Shown: in pieces, positions 1-9,871 of the stretch | How positions within the stretch are numbered: position 1 is the first letter of the stretch | How the letters are laid out: the number at the start of each line of letters is the position of its first letter | Source: Taeniopygia guttata | Taxonomy: Eukaryota > Chordata > Aves > Passeriformes > Estrildidae | Length of the DNA: 64,000 nt | Reading direction: 5' to 3' | Assembly: GCF_048771995.1 (NCBI RefSeq) | Contig: NC_133032.1 | Span: forward strand, 22,173,501-22,237,500 | Made by a program: the position numbers and the translations under genes | Notes under the pieces: model-generated | What the model saw: the letters and a program-made list of their open reading frames with translations, nothing else | Databases searched by the model: none | Told to the model about the DNA's origin: nothing

Positions 1-3000
1 TCATTTGTCTCTTAAATTATGAAGGTGTAGAAGAAATAAAAATAGCTATGTTTACACATAAATAAAGGTTAATGAAGAAAAACTTCAACTTTTTCAGTTT
101 AATGCTGAGCTTACAGTTCATCCCACTAGTCCTTCACCTACTTTACTTCAAGGGACTCTATAAACCTGCATGTTTTAATCACCCAGCACGTAACATACGG
201 CATAACCCTTAGATTCAGAAGTCAACTTTGATAAGGTAACGATTTACATTTTACAAGCTAATTGAGACATCTCCTCCCTTTACATGCTACTTGGTAACTA
301 CATTCATATTTGCCTGGTGCTGTATCTTCTGCAACACCTCATTTGTAGTGTATATACAGGCATCCTATTTCAGAACAATTTAGCTACTAAGAGGAATCCT
401 TACTAAAAAAGGTTAGCTATAACAACCACTGGAACTAATATGAGAAGGAAGACTACTGTTAAAAATAAAAGATTTGTATCTATCCCATTTGTCAATGATG
501 TCTTAAGTAAAGTGGCAGCAGTCTACACCACAAACTATGAAGAATAAACACTGAAGAAAGTTTCCTCAAAACAGTAAATGAAGTTGGCAAATTTAAGAGA
601 ATGATAAGCAGTTAAGACTCAGGGTTTAGATATACATATGTGCTCACACATTTTGAGAAAAATGCAAATACTGAGATCCAAATTATCTAACTTATTATTA
701 TCTCATCTACTCCCCATAAAAAGAATTTCAATTCTGTTTGAAAGAATTGTGCATTAATCTTACCTAATGAATAGAAAGCCCTAAAATACACGGCTACAAC
801 ACAGCAAGCATGATTCAGAAATCAGATGGAAGTTTTATAAAAGGGCACTGGAAAAACTCAGTCATCTGTCCTCTCTCGCTATGTCTTAGGATTAATTCTG
901 CACTAAAAGTATTTGTATTATACACAAACTCATTTACAGGCAAAGATAATTGTGCCTGATTAGTGTCTGAGTGCTTGTCAGAAAATAAAACCACTTACAC
1001 CAAAAGTCCAAAATTCAATTTCTAAGTTGTTACAATCTACTAAAAATACGTATGATAAATACTAATAAAACCTGTTAGGTATAGATTTCAGTGGAGTGGA
1101 CAGAACCTAAGTCTAGTGACATTCTACACTAAATAGCCTCATGCAAACTTAATAGAGATGTGCACACCAAAAATGTGGGAAATATTTCAATTCAACTATA
1201 AGGAAACAATTATTGGCACTATAATCAGCCACGCTCACACAAAGCAGTCAGGAAAACTCATCTGCTTTATTATTTCTACAAGTACCAGCAATGATACAAC
1301 CTTACTACTGAGCTCAGAGCAGATTTGCTCTCATGGTGTATCAGTAAACATATTTTGGAGTTTGCATTTAAGACTTGTGTATCAAAGAAATTCTCTGACT
1401 ACCACTACCACCACGCAGCACACTGAAGAGTCTGTTTGTATCAGATGATTTCAAAACTATTCCCTTTGTGTGTACTATAGGACAATGCTAACACAACATG
1501 TCATTCCTTAAAAATTACACCGGCTTCCAAAGTTAAATCAAACATGTTATTTGTCTTAGAATTAGCTGCCATATCCTCCCTGTTTTTCTTCTCAGTTATT
1601 ATTCTTCCTCTTCAAGAAGCTTTTCTCTTCTTACCAAGGGGAAACAGAAAGGATGTGAAAAAAAATATAAGTCAGGAAGTGTATGTAGTCAGCCACATCA
1701 TCTGCAAAAGCCACTTCAGCAGACAGCTTCAAAACTGGAGAAGCAGAATCTATTATTCTCTCCTCTCCGCTACAAACAAAACAAAATGCAACTAGAAGAC
1801 TTTTGCTGAACAGAGAGAATGAGAACTGAAGAGCCTGTTTACTATTTAAGTTCAAGGGAAGCTGCTCATTTCAAGGCACAAAGCCTGTAAATACTCTTTT
1901 CCTCTGATTTAAAAACCCATTTAAGAAATTCTGTTTTCAAATTATTTCTATTTAGATAGGGGAATGATGTTTGGATATGTTTTTACTTTTCCACCTTCAC
2001 AACCTGTCTTTATATAAATTTGCAAAGTCTACTACACAATTTTTACTGTTTCAAAACATTTCAATGGGAACATATACAATGTTTTCATTGCACTTTCCCC
2101 TACAATACTTGAAGCAAGTGTTCAGCTGCTATTTCTCCTTGATGTGACCTACATAACAAGAGATCTGCCTCCATAGAGATAACAGTTACAACAGCTGTGG
2201 CTGATGAAAAACAATGGAGCTGTTTCATCAAATAGACGCTTCTTAAATATTAGATCTCTTCTAATTGGCCTGATTACCTCTCTAAACCAGTATTTGTGAT
2301 AAATATCAACCCTCCTATCCATCCACCACTAGTATAGATTTATTTAGAAATTAAAGTCTTTCTGCAATCCGGCCTCAAGCAAAGCAAATTAATAGAACAA
2401 AACCAAAGCAAACATACACAGCACAAATCAATGAAATATTTCCCCATAATGTGGGGAAATAACAAGCAAGTTGCCATGTCTTCAGCAGTCACTGTTGCAG
2501 CAACAGAAGTTGCTGCAGGCGAGTTGGTATCACACACACCACCTCTTGCAGAGTAAAGGCACCTCCAAAGACAGCATAAGTTCAGGTACTGTACCAGTGG
2601 AACTGAAGAGCAAAACTGAACAAATATGGATGCTTACCAATAACCGACTGAAAGGTATAAAAGAAACCAAAGAAACATAATCTAACACATTACTGTGAGA
2701 AAACAGGAGCAGAAAAGCCCAGGCTGCCACCAAACTCACAAAATTCTCTCAAGTTCCACTTGAGGCTTTTTTTATACAAGTGGGCTATCCCAAGTGATAA
2801 GGGGTGAGACCCAACTAACTCCTCCGGCATCAAGGCATACAGCTGACCTTTTTGTTCTGTGTTGGTCAGACTTTTCCCTAGAAAGGATATTCATGGGACC
2901 TCTCCCATACACAGCTGGCACAGTCACCTTTTCCAAAACTGCACCTGGTCTCTGGGGCTTCACCTACTTCTCACGTTTCATTAAAAGAACTGAACAGATA

Positions 3001-6000
3001 CAGTGCACTAAGAAGAGACACATCACCCAACTGTGTACACTCCCTTCAGAAAATAATCTTGCCTATCATCCTCCATAAATTTAAAGAGAACTATTCACTA
3101 GTGCTTCAAAATTGTTCCACTGTAGAAGAATGACAGAGTTATTGGTGTTTTACAGAACCAAACCTCAGAAAGCCCAAGATGTTCAATCTACTTAACTCTA
3201 ATTCATGAAAATATTTTTAATCCAAATAAGTGCACTTCCCTAAAGTGCTTGCTATAAGAAATGTACAGTATGATGCTGCACAAATGAGCTCACTTTCTTT
3301 ACACCTACCATTTGTCAAACAGCTTCAGTAAGCAAAGCAGGAATGTAATGGTACACAGAGTCTTCTCTCTTACCCTACAGTAATATCTTTCAAAACTACA
3401 GCAAAACCTCGGTCATTAAGGTTCACAGGTCTGCAGCTATTATTGTGTCACTCACCAGATTATTAAAATAAATAAATTCTATGGTGAAATTTCAGAGTGT
3501 AATGGAGTTCAATTTCTTCCTCCCTACCTCTAAGGAAATGTTCACATCTGACTTCTTTAAGACTTCATATAATATTTTCGTAATTTCCATATACACAGAA
3601 CTAGGCTTTAATATTACCCTTCCATAGACAAAACAATTAAGTTTTCCTCCAAATAAGACAAACCATTTTTTCTCCTTAATTTTCAGAATGAGTTCAGACG
3701 TCCAATACAGTCAACTGGAATATACCAGAAAGTCCAGAACCCAGTAAAGAACTCTCTCACTACCTCAAGGCATCTGAAAGTAAAACACTGCTATGGTTCT
3801 GGTCTTCACCTTGTTTACTTAGCCTGGTACACTGCAACATTCATGCAACTGTGCAGTTCAAGTCCTCTAAGATGTATTTCATATAAGAACACAAATAACA
3901 AGAGCCCATTAGATCTTGACTCAGTGAATAAACCAAGGAAAAACCAAAGGAGACAGAGAAATGTGTACACTCTAGCTCATGTTACAACAGTGTACTAGTA
4001 GGTCAAATCCATGGCATATAATGGGAGGTTTGCAGACACCTGAAGAGGCCTATAGGAAAACTGAACCAAAACTGGAAATTGCAGGACAGACGCTGCAGTG
4101 TAGAAATGAGGCCTCACCAGTGATGAGAAAGAAGAACACATTAACAGTCAATTGGAAGCTGAATTCTGGGAAAGAAGTGCTGGAGACTGCAGAAAGGCAG
4201 AGCAAAATATGAAAAACAGGCAGTAGCAAGATCTAGGCTTCTGGTCATATTTAGGACAGAGGGAGAGAAGTGGCAAGAAAAGCATGGAAAATTAGAAGTT
4301 GTATGACAGAATCTTGCATTTGTAATTATCCCATAGTCAATAGAAAATTCAGTTGAGTATTTCCAACATTTAATTGCAATTCAGATCAGAAAACAAGGGC
4401 TAAAAAAAAGTCCAAAACCCACGCCCAAAACCCACAAAAGTCACATTTGTAAATTCAGAAGTTAGGGTTCTCAAATGTAAAGCAGGTTCACAAAAACTAA
4501 ATTCAAAACTATTCAACTGTTTCCCAGGAAAGAAAATCTGAAAAATATGAAACTGAGTCTGAAGTATACAACTTATATTTAGATACAACCAGTATCTAAG
4601 CTCAGATAAAGCTATCCTTTGTCTAACCTCAATTTCATTTTTATCTCAAGAAATACTCCTGCAGCTGTAGGAATGAACAAAAGCCATCATTAACTGAAAG
4701 CAAGAAACAGAAAAACCCAAGTTATTCTGCAGCAGATTCTTACCGATACCCTCAAGTGTCCTGTGTGTCTGCACAACCATTGCCTCATTAGTAAAAAAGT
4801 TCCACCTCCATGTTCTCAGCTAACACTGTTCACTCATTTAGATGAAGAAAAAACCTGAAGTTAACTCAGCCTCTGTCAAGCACTAGACTACACAATACAA
4901 ATGTAAAACAATATGAGGTTTAGCTCACATTTGGGGCCAGTACAAGTATTGCTCAGGAACTGGAACATGTGGAAGCAATTAAACAGACACCACTCTTCTG
5001 TTTTCACACATCTTGTAAAAAGCTAGTGGAGTTATCTTAACACAGTAGAGTGATCAAATTACTTGTTTCCTTATATATTTTAATTCTTCAAAGCAGTAAA
5101 AAGACCAGCATGGTTTCAGCAGGCTTCTCCACAGTGACTAACAGACATTGCAATTCTTCCACCCTAAGTGGTCTGACACGTGCCTTTACAAACAGTTTTT
5201 GAACCTGGACCTCAAGGCTAGCCACACTCTTCCTCATTCTCCAGGCCAGCAGATTGCACCTTAGGCAAGAATTTCGTGAAGTTCACAGGAAGAAGACAGA
5301 ATTTTATGATACGTAAAAAGTCTTTCCGATTACTGATTAACAGGAATCTCAAATGAAGAATACACGCATTCCTCAATCCAAAGCTCGTAATGTAATACAG
5401 CCTTAATAAAACCCTTATTACTCTTATCTGGAAAGTGGAAAATCTAACTCGGAACCTTATCAGTCCTCTCTTAACACTAGCAGACTAGGAGGCACAGTCA
5501 TCTTGTACCAACTGGTTATGACTGTCTCACTTGGCAGTACCACTCCTCAAAAGCTAGGACAGGAAAAAAGAAAAAGCCCAACGCGGTAGTTGGTTACAAT
5601 CGTTATTTTAGAGAGGGGGAGGAGTATTAGGAGAAGCAGAAGTGTTCAAGCGAGGGCTAGTCCCAGATTTCCGCATGTACACTTCTGCATATTAGTCAGA
5701 ATACTTTTTAGATTGCCACAAGCAATTTCATGGAAATGAGTAGCTGCAAGCTTTGGTATCTTAAAAGTAACAGATTTGAGGACATGGACACAAAGGTTCA
5801 CTGATGCATTTCTGAGTAAACTTTCAACCCAAAAATAAAAAGGACTTGCATATGTCAGCCTGATGCCACATATTACTTATATTCAAGCATTCCCAATAAG
5901 CTTTAATTATTCAAAAAGTTAAAATGTAGTTTGTTACAAAACGTATGCTACTGCCACGTTATTTTCTATCTTCACTGTAGCACAAGCTTGTCATCACTCA

Positions 6001-6588
6001 AGCACACACGTCCTTCTGCAGGGTTCACGTTGAAAGCAACTACTAAGAGGTATTGAATACTTTTGTTCTACACTTATGTGCCATGCCTACAGCACTAGTT
6101 AGTTCTTTAATTACAAGCTAGGGACACTGTCTGGATAACAACCACATACACCATCTGGTACGAGGTGTGCAGAAAGGGCAAATGTGAAGGCTTCACAATA
6201 GCTCCCAAACACCAAATTCACCTTAAGTTTGTGCCCAAGCACCTTAAGTACATCTAGCCTCCTGAATCCGAGGCAGTACTCGCGGTACTACAGAAGCGGT
6301 CACAACCCCCACATGGCACGCTTGGCTCACTATTCCTCTTCTGAAAGCCAGGGCGCAACAGAGCAGCAACAAAAGCAACGAGCCCTTCCACGCACACACA
6401 CGCGGCAAGCCCAGCCGCCGGCCAGAGACGGGGCAGGGCGCGCACCAGCCCGGGCACAGCCCTGTCCCTACTTCTGCCCCGGGGCACGGCACGCTCGGAA
6501 GCACCGCCGGCCCCAGCCCGCACCCCGCGCCTGGCCCGGCCGCCCGGGACGTGCTCTTTGCCGCTGGCCCGGACCCCCCGTCGCTCAC
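1..6588 (-). other. FAM117B: FAM117B intron 1 (5' portion)
   Basis: The sequence from the exon 1 donor (GTGAGC at 6588-6583) to the window edge is intronic. Beyond the GC-rich first ~200 bp it is AT-rich. I looked for the next FAM117B exon (expected to encode a Ser-rich RRTSSLDTLAAPYL-like segment) on the minus strand and did not find it. The short open frames here have no recognisable product. I see no confident repeat or RNA gene. Confidence 0.75.
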
Positions 6589-7123
6589 CTTTGCAGACAG
6601 GGGAGCTGGGGCTCTTCCTCTCTGGGGAGCTCCTGCCCGGCTCCGGCGACTGCCGCCGGTGGTGGTGGCGGACCCTGCCCTCCGGCAGCGGAGGCACGGG
6701 CGAGGAGCACGGCGAGGGCCCGCTGCCCGGCGGCGGGGGCGGCGGCGGCGGCAGGTGGTGGTGCCGCGGGGGGCTGCCCCGCGCCCCGCCGTGGCCGCGC
6801 GTGGGGCTGCCCCGCGAAGAGGCGCCGCCGCCGCCGCTCCCCGCTCCCACCGGCGGGGCCGTGGCGGGGCCGCCGCGCCCGCCGCTGCCGGGAGGCGCCG
6901 CGCGTGGAAGTCCCGCTGCCGGGCCGCCACCGCTCCTCGTGGGGCTGCCATGTTGTTGCTGCTGCTGCTGCTGCTTGAGCTGGAAGGGCACCGTGGCCCG
7001 CATGGGCTGGAGGCGGCTGCTCGCTCCCGCTGCTCCGCCGCCCGCCGCCGCCGCGCCGCCTCCTCCCGCCAGGGAGGTGGCGGGGGTCGGGGAGCCGCCG
7101 CGCCTCACGCGCTGGTGGGACAT
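6589..7123 (-). CDS. FAM117B: FAM117B coding exon 1 (N-terminal 178 residues)
   Basis: The exon encodes 178 codons plus the first base of the next codon, ending at a GTGAGC donor. The start chosen is the ATG at 7123-7121 (A at -3), because MSHQRVRR matches the known FAM117B N-terminus. An in-frame ATG 69 nt upstream would add 23 residues. The protein is low complexity. It has a Gly/Ala-rich stretch (residues ~19-34), then the conserved LQPMRATVPFQLK block, a run of seven glutamines (two CAA, five CAG), Gly/Pro/Ser-rich sequence with SPTR motifs, a His-rich then eight-proline stretch, and a basic Ser/Pro region ending in SSPVCK. No folded domain or membrane segment is seen. GC content is extreme, so overlapping open frames on both strands here are by-products of base composition. 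Assignment is strong; function is unknown. Confidence 0.88.
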
Positions 7124-7330
7124 TATCCGTCGGGAGCCGAGGCTCGCTGAAGGCGGCCTGAGGCGGGGAAGCGTGCGAGGCGCGGGCCGCACCTCGCGGG
7201 GTTCGCCGCCTCAAGTGGCGGTGGCGGCCGCCACAGCCCCGTCTTGGTTCCCGTCCCGGTCCCGTCCCCTCCGCGCCGCTGCGCCCGCAGCCTCCGTGCG
7301 CCTCATCAACAATAGTGCTCCGGCCGCGCG

Positions 7331-7452
7331 CCCCGCCCACCGCGCTCTCCCATTGGGCGCGGCGCCGCTCGGCTCGCGCAGCTACGGCGCGCCCATTGGC
7401 TGCGGGGCGCGCGCCTGAGTGGCCGAGCCCGCGCGGGGGGCGCGGGGCGGGG
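7331..7452 (-). promoter_or_regulatory. FAM117B: FAM117B proximal promoter motifs (CCAAT and GC boxes)
   Basis: Upstream of the FAM117B start codon there are two CCAAT boxes in minus-strand sense (ATTGG on the plus strand at 7352-7356 and 7395-7399). Two Sp1-type GC boxes are also present: CCCCGCCC at 7331-7338 and GGGGCGGGG at 7444-7452. No convincing TATA box is seen, which is usual for a CpG-island promoter. The transcription start was not located. The motifs are seen directly; their use is inferred. Confidence 0.55.
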
Positions 7453-7566
7453 GCAGCGCTTAAAGAGCCGCACGCGGGCGGCGGCGGGGCCGCGCGCTGC
7501 CCCGGGCACGTGCGGCGGGGCAGCCCCGGCGGGAACGGGGCGCGCTCCCGCTGCCCCTCACGCCGC

Positions 7567-7618
7567 CCCCCCTCACAATTCCCCCCTTACAATTCCCCCC
7601 TCACAATTCCCCCCTCAC
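7567..7618. repeat. 14-bp tandem repeat, about 3.6 copies, with C6/G6 runs
   Basis: A 14-bp unit, CCCCCCTCACAATT, is repeated almost perfectly: copy one has seven Cs, copy two has TTACAATT, and copy four is cut short at TCAC. On the minus strand this gives four runs of six or seven Gs separated by 8-nt spacers. It sits at the upstream edge of the FAM117B CpG island. Confidence 0.9.
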
Positions 7619-9400
7619 GCCGGGCTGCAGCCACGGGCAGAACTGCGAGCCGGCGGTGGCTCCCCCGCCTCTCGGTCCTGTTCTGAGGGACCATTATCCC
7701 TACTCCATCATTCCTAGCCTGAGGTGCTCTCCAGGAGGGGACGGGGCGCCACAGCGTTTTATCCAATCGCTTTGCCACCAGCTCCGTGTTACCGATGGTG
7801 GCACCAGAGACGTGGGCAATATCCAGGCAGACTTGACGCCCTTTTCCCTTAACTGCTGTGTTTACTCTCCTCCATTAGGTCAGATTAGTTGAATCTTCAT
7901 TGTAATCTTTTAATAATATTTATTAACAGCTGGTATCCTCTTAACCAAATTTATACATCAGAGCAGTGAATGAGTACATGGAGCAGGCCTTAGTTCATGT
8001 GTTTGGTTATTTATGCAAGATAAACACGTTAGTACCCTCAACACGAGGAAGAATCAATAAACCTTTTTTCTGTCTTTATTGCAAATGCCTTCTGAGTTAC
8101 CAGTACTTAGATAAATTCTTTTCAATACTGCTCTACTAGTTGCACGTTGCAATTGAAAAGCATTGCTATGATACAAATTGTGTGACAACAATTTACATAC
8201 TGGTCTCTGTCCATCTTGGTTGTGCTTGGGTTTCTTTTTTTCTTCTCTCCTTTGCTGTTTCTGCATGAAGCCCACTTCACTCAAAAATCCATAATTCCCC
8301 TTTGAAAAGCTCCATCCTTGTGGCTGACAGTTAAACCTGAAAAGCAAGACTATGTGCACAGGCCCTTCTCAAGGATGCCTGGATACAGGGCTACCTAAAG
8401 CCTTGAAGGGTAAAGCTCTTGTTAGGGTTGAGAACTTTTTGTTAGGAATCAGACTGGTAAAAGAGAACAGGACATATGTAGTGATGAGGTTGTTGTAAGC
8501 TTTTGCATTCTGAATTAACTACATTTATTTTGAAAGGCATTATGCTCTCTCACAGGTACTGTAAATGCTAGTAATACAGCCTGAAGGAGAGATGCATGGT
8601 TCAATCAAAACCTTCTGCAAAAGGCTGTGCCCAGTCTCAAGAATTACCCTGTGCTACCCCTGAAAGTGGCTGCCAAGGGAAGGCACCAGGAGCCTGGCAG
8701 ATCACCATCACGCCTATTGTGTCCCTGCCTTCAACTGTGCAATTTACTTGTTACCTTGTAAGTTACACACAGGTAATTTATTTTCCTGTAGCCATCACCA
8801 GCACTGCTGGTACAATATGGCAAGGCATCAAAATCCCAGATAACCCATAATCAATGAAATATCGGGGAGACAGTGTTTTCACCAGGAATGGCTGAGAGGC
8901 AAAGTAGATTTAAGTATAAGTAGTAACAGTATAAGCTGTGTACTGCTGTCATTGGGGATGAAGGGCTCTTGTAATTCCTTCAGTGACTCCATGTATATAT
9001 TGAAAAAGAGAACCCCAGCTTTAAAACTCTCCACAGGTAAACACCTAGGAGGTAGAAAACCAGCACCCAGCATGTCCAGAGAAATACATGGAACCTGTCT
9101 GCTGCTTTGTCCTTCAGTAGTTTCTGTGACTCATCTATGGGGCAACATAGCAAAATAAATTTTTGAGAAGGGGAAGAAAATAGTCCGAATCCTTCTGAAA
9201 GCCAGTTTTGCCATTACACAAAATAAAGCCAAGAGACCAGGAGAACAAGTTTTTAGGAATTAAATGGCAAGATGATATTGACAGAACCCAAGGGATGTAA
9301 TCAACAAATAACAGCTATGTTTTCACCAACTAGTAAAACACCACAGCTAGAGAACAGCCCTACCTGGAGCTGCTAGCAGAAAGCACCAGAGGAAACATGG
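7619..9400. other. Intergenic DNA upstream of FAM117B, no gene seen
   Basis: Apart from the GC-rich first ~150 bp, this is ordinary AT-rich DNA. The open frames are short and resemble no protein I know. No transfer RNA, small RNA or clear promoter was recognised. Confidence 0.6.
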
Positions 9401-9641
9401 ACTTTTCAGCTTCTCACCCAGTCCCACCAGCAAGGAGGCTGCGGGCACAAGAAGCTGGGGGGACAGAGGCAGGATAGCTGACCCCAATGGGCCAAAGGGA
9501 TCTTCTGCACCACACAGCAGCAAGCTCAGCATGTGAATGAGGGGAAAGCTGGCTGGGGGCTGCTGCTCAGGGACTGGCTGGGCAATTGCAGTCTGCATCA
9601 CTTGCTTTCTGTATTCTTCTGTTATTGTTATCTATATTATA

Positions 9642-9695
<54 letters not shown>

Positions 9696-9871
9696 ATATC
9701 TACTATATTATATTAATATCTATTATCATCATATGCCCTATTGAACTGTATCTCAACCCACAAATTTTACTTTTCCCCCCCCCAGTTAACTTCCCCCACT
9801 GGGAAAGAGCAAGGGAGAGAGCAGCTGTGTGGGGTTAACCTGTCAGCTGCCTGACAGGTTAAACCACAACA
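9401..9871 (+). mobile_element. Avian endogenous-retrovirus LTR fragment (5'-truncated, solo)
   Basis: The sequence follows a long terminal repeat type that is very common in bird genomes. In order it has CTTTTCAGCTTCTCAC; a CAAGAAGCTGGGGGGACA block; AGCTGACCCCAA then GGCCAAAGGGAT; CTCAGCAT before a decayed TATA-like position; GGGACTGGCTGGGCA; TGCATCACTTG; CTATTGAACTGTATCTCAACCCAC (poly(A)-signal region, decayed from ATTAAA); a C-run; and the terminal GGTTAAACCACAACA, which ends in the usual CA. The first part of the LTR is missing or unrecognisable, and no gag, pol or env coding sequence flanks it, so it is best read as a decayed solo LTR. It lies between BMPR2 and FAM117B, opposite to both genes. 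The exact family name needs a repeat library. Confidence 0.8.
9651..9692. repeat. (AT)21 microsatellite
   Basis: There are 42 bp of uninterrupted AT dinucleotide within a wider AT-rich stretch (about 9632-9730). It occupies the part of the LTR that is T/A-rich in other copies, so it probably expanded from that segment. It is likely to be length-polymorphic. Confidence 0.95.

Larger units (their letters stand above)
1..7560 (-). other. FAM117B: FAM117B gene, 5' part (promoter, exon 1, start of intron 1)
   Basis: This is the 5' end of FAM117B (family with sequence similarity 117 member B), transcribed towards coordinate 1. Only the promoter CpG island, coding exon 1 and the first 6.6 kb of intron 1 are present; the remaining exons lie beyond the left edge. 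The call rests on the N-terminal protein sequence (MSHQRVRRGGSPTP, then LQPMRATVPFQLK followed by a glutamine run and HGSPTRSGGG), which matches the vertebrate FAM117B N-terminus as I recall it. Its position downstream of BMPR2 on the same strand agrees with the mammalian gene order. The molecular function of FAM117B is not well established, and nothing here defines one. Confidence 0.88.
6370..7560. promoter_or_regulatory. FAM117B: CpG island over FAM117B promoter and exon 1
   Basis: This stretch of about 1.2 kb is very rich in G, C and CpG dinucleotides and is flanked on both sides by AT-rich DNA. It begins in the first bases of intron 1, covers exon 1 and extends upstream of the start codon. 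CpG islands of this kind mark promoters of broadly expressed vertebrate genes. The edges were judged by eye. Initiation in the opposite direction is possible, but no divergent gene is visible. Confidence 0.85.

Noticed and set aside
6229..7418. Long open frames on the plus strand and in other minus frames across the CpG island (up to about 310 codons)
   Set aside because: They arise because stop codons are rare at this GC content; only the frame starting at 7123 matches a known protein.
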